Shown one piece after another: positions 42,124 to 49,588 of a stretch of 64,000 bases of DNA (positions within the stretch are counted from its first letter, which is position 1; the number at the start of each line of letters is the position of its first letter). The position numbers and the translations under genes are program-made. The stretch spans positions 4,712,001 to 4,776,000 of the forward strand of contig OZ245934.1 of NCBI GenBank assembly GCA_965230005.1, read 5' to 3'. The DNA comes from SZUA-309 sp965230005 (lineage in GTDB: Bacteria; Pseudomonadota; Gammaproteobacteria; Pseudomonadales; Azotimanducaceae). The notes beneath the pieces are model-generated. The model was not told where the DNA came from. It ran no database searches and saw only the letters and a program-made list of their open reading frames with translations.

Positions 42124-43389
42124 TCAGGAACCTGTTTCCGGTTCGGTGAAGACCGGCAGCTCCGCGAGGGTGTCGGGGTCAAAGGGCAGGTCGTTGAACA
42201 GGAGCGGGTAGTAGAAAGCGCGCAGCGCCGCATGAAATTCCCGGATGGCGCCCTCATAGCGCAGGGCCGCGATGACGTCGGTCTCGGCGAGTCGCGCAAG
42301 CAGCCGTTGCGTCAGTAACGGTGGTGAGAGCAGCGCCAGGTAGCCGGCCGCCGCGTGCCTGGCTGCCATCGATTCACGCCTTGCGATCGACAGTGCCTCC
42401 ACGGACTGGTCACCCACCTCCTGGAAGGCGTAATACCACTTCCATTCGAAGGGTGCGGTGATCTCTGATTGCTCGCGCCATTCCGGGTACCGTGCGACGA
42501 AAGCGTTCATCGTCGCCTCTTTCGGGAGGTCCCAGGCGCCGTTCACCCGCTCGCGTTGTCCCAGCACGATTTCGCTGTTCTCGGGGGCGGCAACGAACGC
42601 AGTGACGGCAACGCCGCCGAGAAACGGGACCAGCAGGGCAAGAACGACCCAGAGTCCCAGGAGCTGGGTTGCGATGACCGGTCCGCTGCTGTTGCGGCTG
42701 GCGAACCAGTACGCGAGCACAGACCAGAAGAGCAGGTGACCAGCCACCACCAGGCTGACAAGGAGTATCGTCTTCGGGCCGGTTCCCGCGACCGCTGCGC
42801 CGATCCACATGGGGAGAAGGATCGAGAGCCCCAGCAGGCTCGCGCGTGTGAAGGCTCTCGTTCGCCATAATCGCCGGTCGCTGCCCGTCGTTGCTGCGAG
42901 CAGAAAAAAACGCCCGGCGCTCTGCTCCGCTGCGAAGAGGTCGTAGAGCAGTACGATCACGAACAGCGGCAGCAGCACGCTCGCAAGAAAGAGATAATCG
43001 AAGGTGCCGTTGATAGCGAGGGCCGGATTACCGGCATCGGATTCGTAAATCTGACCTTCGAGCGCGAGCATGCGAATGCGGTGTTTCCAGGAGTGGTCGT
43101 CGCGCTGGCCGAACGCAAGAAACGCGCCGTCGGACGGGGCGTCATAGGTGAGATGAAAGCTGTAGTAGGCGGCGCTGCCATAGTCTGCCTGAGCCGCGAG
43201 CGTGGCCTGGCGGTCGATGCGGTCTTCGCTCACCAGGTGGTCGATGATCTGGTGCTGCTGACCGATCTCCCGCAGCCCGCTCCAGACCGTGAAGGTGGCG
43301 CAGGCGGCAACGAAGATCAGCAGCGCGACGGTCGCGCGCTGCCTGAGCAGAAACGCCAGTTCGCGGCCGAATTCCTGCAGCAGCTTCAC
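42124..43389 (-). CDS. ABC transporter permease, DUF3526-type (second subunit)
   Basis: A 421-residue inner membrane protein: one N-terminal membrane segment (TVALLIFVAACATFTVW), a periplasmic domain of about 130 residues, then a block of five membrane segments (LLPLFVIVLLYDLFAA onward) and a C-terminal hydrophilic part with a last hydrophobic stretch. This topology is typical of the paired DUF3526 ABC-2 permeases. Its start overlaps the stop of the other permease by 4 bases. Last gene of the zinc-associated operon. Confidence 0.82.
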   Translation of the reverse strand: MKLLQEFGRELAFLLRQRATVALLIFVAACATFTVWSGLREIGQQHQIIDHLVSEDRIDRQATLAAQADYGSAAYYSFHLTYDAPSDGAFLAFGQRDDHSWKHRIRMLALEGQIYESDAGNPALAINGTFDYLFLASVLLPLFVIVLLYDLFAAEQSAGRFFLLAATTGSDRRLWRTRAFTRASLLGLSILLPMWIGAAVAGTGPKTILLVSLVVAGHLLFWSVLAYWFASRNSSGPVIATQLLGLWVVLALLVPFLGGVAVTAFVAAPENSEIVLGQRERVNGAWDLPKEATMNAFVARYPEWREQSEITAPFEWKWYYAFQEVGDQSVEALSIARRESMAARHAAAGYLALLSPPLLTQRLLARLAETDVIAALRYEGAIREFHAALRAFYYPLLFNDLPFDPDTLAELPVFTEPETGS

Positions 43390-44822
43390 AGGGCTCGGCG
43401 CCGGCCGATGATCCAGCAGAGCGCAACGCCCAGCAGCAGCCAGCCGAACAGTATCGAGGCGCCGCGCGTACCGTTGGCCAGGCGCTCCGGGCTTGTCCCT
43501 GCCTCGAAGCGATAGTCCTCGAGCACCTGCCAGTTTTCAGCCTTAGCGCGCGATCGACGCTCGGCGGCAGGATCGTTGCTGCGGTTCAGATCGTCCTGAT
43601 AGGTCACCTGATTGGTATGCACGGCGTTAAGGCCCTGCACGAAGTCGAAGCGCAGAGCTTCTGCTTCCCGGAGAAAGCGGTGGTGTGAACTGAGATCGGT
43701 ACCAGCCACCGCCATGGAAAGCTCGCGTATGGCGATCACCGGCGACAGCCAGCCATAAACGCTGGCGGCGGCTGCCTGCCGGGTCTCGCCGGCGTAGCGC
43801 TGCTCGGCGTAGCGTCTCAGCACCTCCGTCAGATCGGCTTCTGCCTTGGCGGCCACCGCGCCGCGAAAGTTGATGGGCAGATCCTCGATCCGATCGACGC
43901 CGTGGGTAGCGAGGAGCTTGTCTCTGAAGCTGGCGAAAGCCGGGTCTGCGGCGTTGTGGCCGTCGCCGAGCGTGCGGAGTTCCGCGAGCAGGGCGAAGTC
44001 CGATTCGATCTTCCCGGCGCTTTCGGTCGCGAGGCGGCTGCTGTTCGTGGCATAGCTTGGCAGGATCAGCGCCACCAGAGTCCAGGCGCTCAGCAGCAGC
44101 ATCAGGCTGGCGCCGCTCGTTCGGCTTGCGGCGGAGGCGAGGAGCACAAACAGCACCCAGACGGTGAGGTAGACGCCGTAGCCGGCGATCAGACCAGTGA
44201 CCATAGCGACCGCTTCCCCATGATGCAGCGCACTGAACGCCGCAATCGCGAGGGGAACCAGCATCAGCAGCGCAACGGAGCAGAGGGCCATGAATTTTCC
44301 GGCCAGCAGGCTCGCCGGAGAGACGCCCTGGCTGAAGAGCTGCAACGCTGTCTGACCTTCCCGCTCCCGGGTCAGGGTGCCGTAACCGATGAGAATGAGA
44401 CAGATCGGGGCCAGTACCTGCAGCACGAAGGCGGGGGAGAGGCTGCCCAGCAGGTTCGGCACCGCGCCGTTTTCGCGCTCCGCAAACATCGCCGTGTTCT
44501 GCCTGTGCCCTTCGAGGAATATGACGTTGCCGGAATACGCGTCGACACCCGGGTCAACCAGGCTCAACGGGGGTGGCGGTTTGAAGGCGTAATGCCCGTA
44601 GTGAACCATGCGGTGCGGATGTCGATCAGGCTGCGCCTGAAAGGTCTCCAGGGCCTCGGTCTGCAGGGTCTCCCTTTCGTGAGCCAGGGCGTTCGTCCGC
44701 TGTGCGGTCGTCAGAGCCGCGAGCACCACGAGCAGCAGCGCGACCAGGGCCACGGTCAGTGCAAGCCTGGACCTCGCCCAGTAACGCCACTCCGCGGCGG
44801 CAATAGCAGTGATCTGTTTCAT
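43386..44822 (-). CDS. ABC transporter permease, DUF3526-type (first subunit)
   Basis: A 478-residue inner membrane protein with the same build as its neighbour: N-terminal membrane segment (LALTVALVALLLVVLAAL), a periplasmic part containing several His (HPHRMVHYGHYAF), a membrane block, then a large insert and a final segment. The stretch LTREREGQTALQLFSQG after the first membrane pair is the ABC-2 permease coupling region. It overlaps the ATPase gene upstream and the second permease downstream, 4 bases each. Confidence 0.85.
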   Translation of the reverse strand: MKQITAIAAAEWRYWARSRLALTVALVALLLVVLAALTTAQRTNALAHERETLQTEALETFQAQPDRHPHRMVHYGHYAFKPPPPLSLVDPGVDAYSGNVIFLEGHRQNTAMFAERENGAVPNLLGSLSPAFVLQVLAPICLILIGYGTLTREREGQTALQLFSQGVSPASLLAGKFMALCSVALLMLVPLAIAAFSALHHGEAVAMVTGLIAGYGVYLTVWVLFVLLASAASRTSGASLMLLLSAWTLVALILPSYATNSSRLATESAGKIESDFALLAELRTLGDGHNAADPAFASFRDKLLATHGVDRIEDLPINFRGAVAAKAEADLTEVLRRYAEQRYAGETRQAAAASVYGWLSPVIAIRELSMAVAGTDLSSHHRFLREAEALRFDFVQGLNAVHTNQVTYQDDLNRSNDPAAERRSRAKAENWQVLEDYRFEAGTSPERLANGTRGASILFGWLLLGVALCWIIGRRRAL

Positions 44823-45532
44823 GCGACGGCTCCCGAGAAAGCCGCGTGCACGGCTTCTGTTTCGATCTGTCCCTGCTCTGGTGCTTCGAAGGCGCCGACG
44901 ATACTGCCCTGCTGGAGCAGCACGATGCGGTCCGCTACCTGGCAGGCGCCGTAGACGTCATGGGTGACCATGAGGACCGTCGAGCCGGCTCGAGCGAGGT
45001 CGCTGACGAGGCTGCTGAATTCGTCGATTGCGGCCGGGTCGAGGCCCGAGGTGGGCTCGTCCAGAAAGAGCACGGGAGATTCACGGAGTATGGCGAGCGC
45101 GATGGCCGTCTTCTGACGCATACCTTTCGAGTAGCGTTCCATGGGAGTGTCGCGTGCTTCCGCCTGCAACGACACCTGATCGAGGACCGCGTTCACGGCG
45201 GCGGCCGTCCGATTGATCCCGGCCAGCTTCAGAAAATAGGCGAGGTTTTCCCGGGCGGAGAGATGACCATAGAGCGCCACGGACTCCGGCAGATAGGCGA
45301 CGGCCGCCCGCACGGCGGCCACGTCTTCATAGACGGGCCTGCCAAGGACGGAAACCTTTCCGGACGCTGGCGGAAGAAAGCCGAGGAACGCCAGCAGGGT
45401 GGTGGACTTACCGGCGCCGTTGCCACCGAGCATGGCGAAGACTTCGCCCCGTTCGACTTTGAGGTTTACCCCGTTCAGCACGGTTTTCCCACCGCGCGCC
45501 ACGCAGAGGTCCTCTGCTTCAATGATGCTCAT
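44819..45532 (-). CDS. ABC transporter ATPase of the zinc-linked operon
   Basis: A 237-residue nucleotide-binding subunit. Walker A is GGNGAGKST (residues 36-44), the signature YSKGMRQK, and Walker B VLFLDEPTSGLD. It belongs to the ABC-2/CcmA-type exporters or effector systems, not to the ZnuC-type importers. It starts 113 bases after the zrgA-like gene; this small gap could hold a second promoter. Forms the transporter with the two coupled permeases. Confidence 0.93.
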   Translation of the reverse strand: MSIIEAEDLCVARGGKTVLNGVNLKVERGEVFAMLGGNGAGKSTTLLAFLGFLPPASGKVSVLGRPVYEDVAAVRAAVAYLPESVALYGHLSARENLAYFLKLAGINRTAAAVNAVLDQVSLQAEARDTPMERYSKGMRQKTAIALAILRESPVLFLDEPTSGLDPAAIDEFSSLVSDLARAGSTVLMVTHDVYGACQVADRIVLLQQGSIVGAFEAPEQGQIETEAVHAAFSGAVA

Positions 45533-45645
45533 CGATCACCCCCATCGGCTTTCTGGGCGCCGCTTCGGCGCCGGATTGTGTCCACGAGAATCACAGAGAA
45601 CTTCCTCCGCAGTGGCTGGTTAACGGGCAGAGCTGGGAGCTTGCG

Positions 45646-46323
45646 TCAGGGTAAGTCGAAGTCGTTGCGGTTTTTTGTCAGCGTGCCGCTGTCGACTCCG
45701 GAAGGACTGACCGCCTGAACGGCCAGGCGCTCGAGCTCCGTTTCATCGAAGAGCAGCACCCGAAGCCCCGAAGGCCGCTCGCTGCACTGGTAGATCCAGG
45801 TGAGGTAGCTGTCCGAGTGTGTGTCTTCGTCGTGGTCTTCCCCAGCGTGGTGCTGCTCATCGTGGGCGGCATGATCCTGATCGCCGTGATGCTCTTGTTC
45901 ATCGCCATGAGCATCATGGTGCGCCGGCGCATGTTCCTCGCCGGTTTCCTGCTCATGCTCGTCATGGTGCTTCGCTGCAGGGTGATGCGCCGTTTCCTGA
46001 GGCGCCGGATCTGACCATTCATCGTCGAAGGTGGGCGCTGTTTCCTCACGGCTGGCTGCAAGACTGCAGCTGACGTTGCCGAAGGAGAACAGGTCCTCGC
46101 GTTGCACGAGCGTTTCAGGGCTGTTGCCGCCGCTCTGCAGATCGCGCACCGGCGCTGTCAGAAAGAGTTCCAACCGATCACCTTCGATGGACACGTCCAG
46201 CGTGCCCTGGCCATGGACGTGTGCTCCGGCGGCAAACGCGGATGAGAACTGCATGGTCGTGAGCGCGATGACCGCAGCAGACAGGGTTCGGCTGGACAGC
46301 AACCGGGATCGGATAGGGCTCAC
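45646..46323 (-). CDS. Periplasmic His-rich zinc-binding protein, ZrgA-like (DUF2796)
   Basis: A 225-residue protein with a signal peptide (cleavage near AFAA), then GAHVHGQGTLDVSIEGD, the typical start of DUF2796 proteins, whose best-known member is ZrgA of Vibrio cholerae. The middle part is an Asp/Glu/His-rich stretch (about residues 108-170) that should bind zinc. The C-terminal domain is conserved (LTWIYQCSERPSGLRVLLF) and ends with KNRNDFDLP. It overlaps the aspartoacylase-like gene by 4 bases. Acts as a periplasmic metal acceptor for the adjacent ABC system. Confidence 0.88.
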   Translation of the reverse strand: MSPIRSRLLSSRTLSAAVIALTTMQFSSAFAAGAHVHGQGTLDVSIEGDRLELFLTAPVRDLQSGGNSPETLVQREDLFSFGNVSCSLAASREETAPTFDDEWSDPAPQETAHHPAAKHHDEHEQETGEEHAPAHHDAHGDEQEHHGDQDHAAHDEQHHAGEDHDEDTHSDSYLTWIYQCSERPSGLRVLLFDETELERLAVQAVSPSGVDSGTLTKNRNDFDLP

Positions 46324-47399
46324 TCGCTGGGCTCCAGATTGGATACGGGTTTGGCGATGGTCATCACACTTTCACCCGCCCGGACCGGTGGTCCCGCCAG
46401 GCCGTAGATCGCATAACCATCGATGGGTGCAGTCACTTCTTCTATCACCGTGCCCCAGTAGTCTCTGATGACCCCCAGCGTCTCTCCGGCGCGGATCTCT
46501 CTGCCAGCGCGTTGTTGGGGGTACCAGACACCGGAGTGTTCAACGGGCACAGAGGCGGTGCCGTCGAAGAGGCGCGGGATCCTTTCCGGAGCCGTCTCTG
46601 TTGGAGGCGTCATTTCAAGAACCTCGAGCACCCGCAGCAGGCCGCTGACGATTGCCTCAACGTGGCTTTCCTCACGGCTGCCGTTCTGGCCGATTTCCAC
46701 GAGGACCGTTGGCGCCCCGGCGGCAACCGCCTGCCGGTTGAGGGATCGACCCTCGTCGATCTGCTGCTGAGTCTCCATACGATAGCGAACGATGTTCGGG
46801 AAGCCGAAGGCCTTGGAGACGGCCAGCGCTTGCGCGTATCCGGTTGCCAGCCTGCCGCCATAGACGCCGACGAAGGCATCGAGCCATTCAGCGCCGTCGC
46901 CGCTGTGCACGTCGATGACGAAGTCGGCCTTGGCGATGAGTTCCGACAGCTGCCAGGCCACCCGTTCCGTCTGGGTGCCGTCGGGGTTGCCGGGAAAGGA
47001 CCGGTTCAGATTCTTGCGGTCGTAAGGGTTCACATAGGGCGTACGCTGCTCGAAAGCCGAGACGTGGGCGGCGTTGACGATCAGTACCGTACCCGACAGG
47101 GCCGCCGGTTCGATCTTGCCGGCCAGTCTCTGTGCCGCAAGGATCGACGCGAATTCGAAGCCGTGGACCCCCGCGACGATGAGCAGTACGGGTCCGGCGC
47201 TCGCACCATGAATGACAGTGACCGGGATCTTCGTTGCCGGGTCTGTGTCGCCAGCCGGCACGTCCAGGGAAAGGGTTGCCAGCGTGCCGGGCTGAGTGGC
47301 GATCCCAGCCAGCTCAAAGGGCTCCACGGCCGCCATCGCCAGAGCGCTCTGGAGCGACAGCGCGAGCAGGACTGTTCGCGCCACCGCCATATCAGGCAT
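46320..47399 (-). CDS. Periplasmic succinylglutamate desuccinylase/aspartoacylase-like metallohydrolase
   Basis: A 359-residue protein with a signal peptide (MAVARTVLLALSLQSALAMA). It has the M14-related zinc site of the AstE/AspA family: H79-x-x-E82 in GVHGFEFAS and His165 in DVHSGDG, with the substrate residues NLNRSFPG at 131-137. Usual family members are cytoplasmic; export is uncommon. The C-terminal domain (about 255-359) looks like a small beta-barrel/biotinyl-like fold (VRAGESVMTIAKP). It overlaps zur upstream by 8 bases and zrgA downstream by 4, so it is an integral operon member. Perhaps it frees a zinc-binding ligand; this is inference. Confidence 0.83.
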   Translation of the reverse strand: MPDMAVARTVLLALSLQSALAMAAVEPFELAGIATQPGTLATLSLDVPAGDTDPATKIPVTVIHGASAGPVLLIVAGVHGFEFASILAAQRLAGKIEPAALSGTVLIVNAAHVSAFEQRTPYVNPYDRKNLNRSFPGNPDGTQTERVAWQLSELIAKADFVIDVHSGDGAEWLDAFVGVYGGRLATGYAQALAVSKAFGFPNIVRYRMETQQQIDEGRSLNRQAVAAGAPTVLVEIGQNGSREESHVEAIVSGLLRVLEVLEMTPPTETAPERIPRLFDGTASVPVEHSGVWYPQQRAGREIRAGETLGVIRDYWGTVIEEVTAPIDGYAIYGLAGPPVRAGESVMTIAKPVSNLEPSE

Positions 47400-47862
47400 C
47401 CGCCTTAGCGCAGTCTCCGCAAAGCCCGGTCACTTCGACGATGGCGTTGCTCGGTTGAAAGTCGTGTTTGTCGGCGATGCTGCTGAGCAGGCTGCCAAGT
47501 TTTTCTGATTCGAGTTCATCCACGTGTCCGCAGGAAGAGCAGAGCAGGTACTGGCTTTCGTGGCTGTGTTCCGGATGGTCGCAGGGCAGGTAGGACTGGG
47601 TGGACTCCAGGCGATGGACCAGGCCGACATTCATGAGAAATTCGAGGTGCCGATAAACGGTGAGCGGCGCGATCTTCCGGTCCTCGCGTTTTTCCAGGCA
47701 GGCGATGAGTTCGTAGGCGGTCAGCGGACGGTTGCTTGCCAGCAGCTCGGCGTAAGCCCCGAGGCGCGCCGGGGTCAACCTCGCCCCCTGCGCTGCGCAG
47801 CGCTCTTCGGCGATTTTTCGCCACTTGGCCGGTAGGCGAGGGGTGTGGTGTTTCGCGTTCAT
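47392..47862 (-). CDS. zur: Zinc uptake regulator (Fur family, Zur-like)
   Basis: A 156-residue Fur-family repressor. The winged helix has LTAYELIACLEKREDRKIAP then LTVYRHLEFL. Zinc-site motifs are HSHESQYLLCSSCGH (His99, His101, Cys108, Cys111) and LCGDC (Cys148, Cys151). The short N-terminus and this Cys pattern suit Zur better than iron-type Fur. Its genomic place supports this: between a MerC-like gene behind a Zur-box palindrome and zinc-binding protein genes. It would be autoregulated by that site. Confidence 0.85.
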   Translation of the reverse strand: MNAKHHTPRLPAKWRKIAEERCAAQGARLTPARLGAYAELLASNRPLTAYELIACLEKREDRKIAPLTVYRHLEFLMNVGLVHRLESTQSYLPCDHPEHSHESQYLLCSSCGHVDELESEKLGSLLSSIADKHDFQPSNAIVEVTGLCGDCAKADA

Positions 47863-47921
47863 AGCTTCTGCCGGATGTTGAATGCCGAAAGTCTACTCTC
47901 CTGCATCGTTCTGTTCAGGAC

Positions 47922-48317
47922 TCACGGGCTTGAAGATGCTTCGTCGCGATGGGTCAACCGGTGCCAGAGATGGGCGCCGCCGAGGAGCATGGAACCGGTC
48001 ATGGTCAGCACCGTTTCCATGCGGTGGAAGTACTCCACATAGGCACTGACGAACAGCAGGCTGAGGCCGCCGAGGGCCGCAGCGGCAAACCACCAGGAAC
48101 CCCGCTCCGCCCAGACGACGAGCAGGGTCGCCGGCGTCGCCAGCAGCACGAACACTTCATGGAGCCAGTGCGCCTCAGACAGCGCGGCGACCATCGGCAG
48201 AAAGCTGAGCGGCAGGGCGAGGCAGTGAATCAGGCAGAGCGTGGAGATGACGATTGCGACCAGATCGAGCTGCCGGGTTCGCTGGTTCGATAGGGTTTCG
48301 ACGGTCGCATCGTTCAT
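47922..48317 (-). CDS. MerC-domain small membrane protein
   Basis: About 131 residues from ATG 48317; an upstream in-frame start would overlap the operator. Four membrane segments are visible: AIVISTLCLIHCLALPLSFL, the next from HEVFVLLATPATLLVVW, then WWFAAAALGGLSLLFVSA and a last near VLTMTGSMLLGG. The LCLIHC motif in the first segment is the pair of Cys seen in MerC. The neighbours (zur, zrgA and a Zur-type palindrome) point to zinc, not mercury; there are no other mer genes. First gene of the operon, 59 bases before zur. Confidence 0.8.
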   Translation of the reverse strand: MNDATVETLSNQRTRQLDLVAIVISTLCLIHCLALPLSFLPMVAALSEAHWLHEVFVLLATPATLLVVWAERGSWWFAAAALGGLSLLFVSAYVEYFHRMETVLTMTGSMLLGGAHLWHRLTHRDEASSSP

Positions 48318-48353
48318 AAGCGAGCAGGCGCCACTTCGCCCTGCAGATTGAAT

Positions 48354-48376
48354 GAATTGATATAACATAACATTTT
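48354..48376. promoter_or_regulatory. Zur box before the merC-zur operon
   Basis: The core TGATATAACATAACA (48358-48372) matches the Zur core TGTTATAnTATAACA at 12 of 14 positions, and the flanks GAAT and TTTT extend the match. It lies 37 bases upstream of the MerC-like gene start, in the right place to block the promoter. The next gene on the other strand starts 134 bases away. Confidence 0.72.
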
Positions 48377-48509
48377 GTGAGCGATGCGGCAATCAAGGTG
48401 GTGCACGTAGGTGCGGGCTGCTGTTGCTGCATCACTGCGACATCCACGTATGGTCCACGGGGCGGTCTCTCCCTACGCTCACGGAAATGACCTGTTAGAG
48501 AACAACGCA

Positions 48510-48992
48510 ATGCTGAAGATGGTGAGTGGCGACATCCTGAAAACCGAGGCGCAGATGATCGCGCAGGGCGTGGCGCCGGAAGATCATTTCAACCAGGGGC
48601 TGGCGCTGTCGCTGCGAGAGCTGTACCCGGCCATGGCCAAGGATTTCCGCCACTACTGCAAGATCTCCCACCCGAAGCCCGGTGAGGTATGGCTCTGGGC
48701 GGGAGCCGATGGCAGGCGCATCGCCAACCTCATGACCCAGGAGCCGGCCCCGAGCAAGCAGGGCCACCCGGGTAAGGCATCGAGCCACAACGTGAATCAG
48801 ACCCTCAGAAATCTGCGTTCGGAGATCGAGAAAGAGGGGATCCGCAGCGTTGCGCTGCCGCGGCTGGCCACCGGTGTTGGCGGCATGGATTGGGAAGAAG
48901 TGTCCGGGCTCATCGAGAAGCATCTCGGCGACCTGGACATCCCCGTTTATGTCTACGAGCGCTATCAGCCGGACGTCAAGGCCGAAGAGTAG
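48510..48992 (+). CDS. Macro domain protein (ADP-ribose-binding)
   Basis: About 160 residues from ATG 48510; an earlier in-frame start exists at 48411 but encodes an unlikely leader. Features of the macro domain: VSGDILKTEAQMIAQGVAPE at the start and LPRLATGVGGMDWEEV, which forms the phosphate-binding loop. The build matches single-domain Poa1p-like or YmdB-like enzymes that hydrolyse ADP-ribose derivatives. It is divergent from the zinc operon. Confidence 0.85.
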   Translation: MLKMVSGDILKTEAQMIAQGVAPEDHFNQGLALSLRELYPAMAKDFRHYCKISHPKPGEVWLWAGADGRRIANLMTQEPAPSKQGHPGKASSHNVNQTLRNLRSEIEKEGIRSVALPRLATGVGGMDWEEVSGLIEKHLGDLDIPVYVYERYQPDVKAEE

Positions 48993-49043
48993 CTGCCGAC
49001 GGATGCCGCCTCTTTCTGCGCGAAACGGGTGAGCCTGCCGGCG

Positions 49044-49571
49044 TCAGCGTTCCTGGCCTGAAACGAGCTTCACCCAGGCCACTGCGACCCGAAACGGCCC
49101 GTCAGTCTTGTCGGCCAGCAGCACGCCAAGCCCGTTGATGGCCGCTGCTTCCATGGGCGGCCGATCGAGTAAGCGGCCGCGCCGGCTGGCCTGAAAATCT
49201 TCGAGCGGCAGATCGATGACCTGCCAGCGGCCGGCTTCCGTGGCGAAGATGGCGCGGTAGCTGGCGTCGCTTTCCGCAGCGTAGAGCCGCAGCTGATAAG
49301 GGCGGCCGTCGCCGCGCACCCGCAGTCGGATGGTGTCCTGGGTGGTAGCGTCCGGTGCCAGCGGGCCGCTGCGTACGGAGGCGAAGCCGCCACCGTTGGT
49401 GTTCAGGGTGCCGGAGAATTCGAGCGCGCCGTCGATGAGTTCGAAGCGGCTGCTCGATCGCCCGCCCATGATCGTGTCGTTGACGATCTGCCAGCCGGGT
49501 TCGGCAACCCCGGCTGCGCTGAAATCAGCCAGGTTGATGTCGTTGGCAGCTTCGTCGGCAATGGTCGGCAT
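49044..49571 (-). CDS. CIA30-family protein (NDUFAF1-like)
   Basis: About 175 residues. The frame is open upstream into the sulfatase gene, and the residues before ATG 49571 (ITLILFA) look like part of a signal peptide, so the real start could be slightly upstream at a rare codon. The body matches the CIA30 galactose-binding-like fold: WQIVNDTIMGGRSSSRF, the hallmark DTIMGG segment, then a beta-sandwich with SVRSGPL and RYELRLYAAE-like strands. Bacterial members are found in many enzyme contexts; function unknown. It starts 17 bases after the sulfatase and is probably co-transcribed. Confidence 0.72.
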   Translation of the reverse strand: MPTIADEAANDINLADFSAAGVAEPGWQIVNDTIMGGRSSSRFELIDGALEFSGTLNTNGGGFASVRSGPLAPDATTQDTIRLRVRGDGRPYQLRLYAAESDASYRAIFATEAGRWQVIDLPLEDFQASRRGRLLDRPPMEAAAINGLGVLLADKTDGPFRVAVAWVKLVSGQER

Positions 49572-49588
49572 GGCAAACAGGATCAGGG

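Noticed and set aside
42124..45532. Nitrous oxide reductase maturation (NosFY-like) transporter
   Set aside because: The permeases resemble the NosY/ABC-2 group in build, but there is no NosD, NosL or NosZ and the genes are bound to a zur-zrgA operon.
47922..48317. Mercury resistance determinant (MerC)
   Set aside because: No MerA, MerT, MerP or MerR is nearby; the context is Zur, ZrgA and a Zur-type palindrome, so zinc is far more likely.
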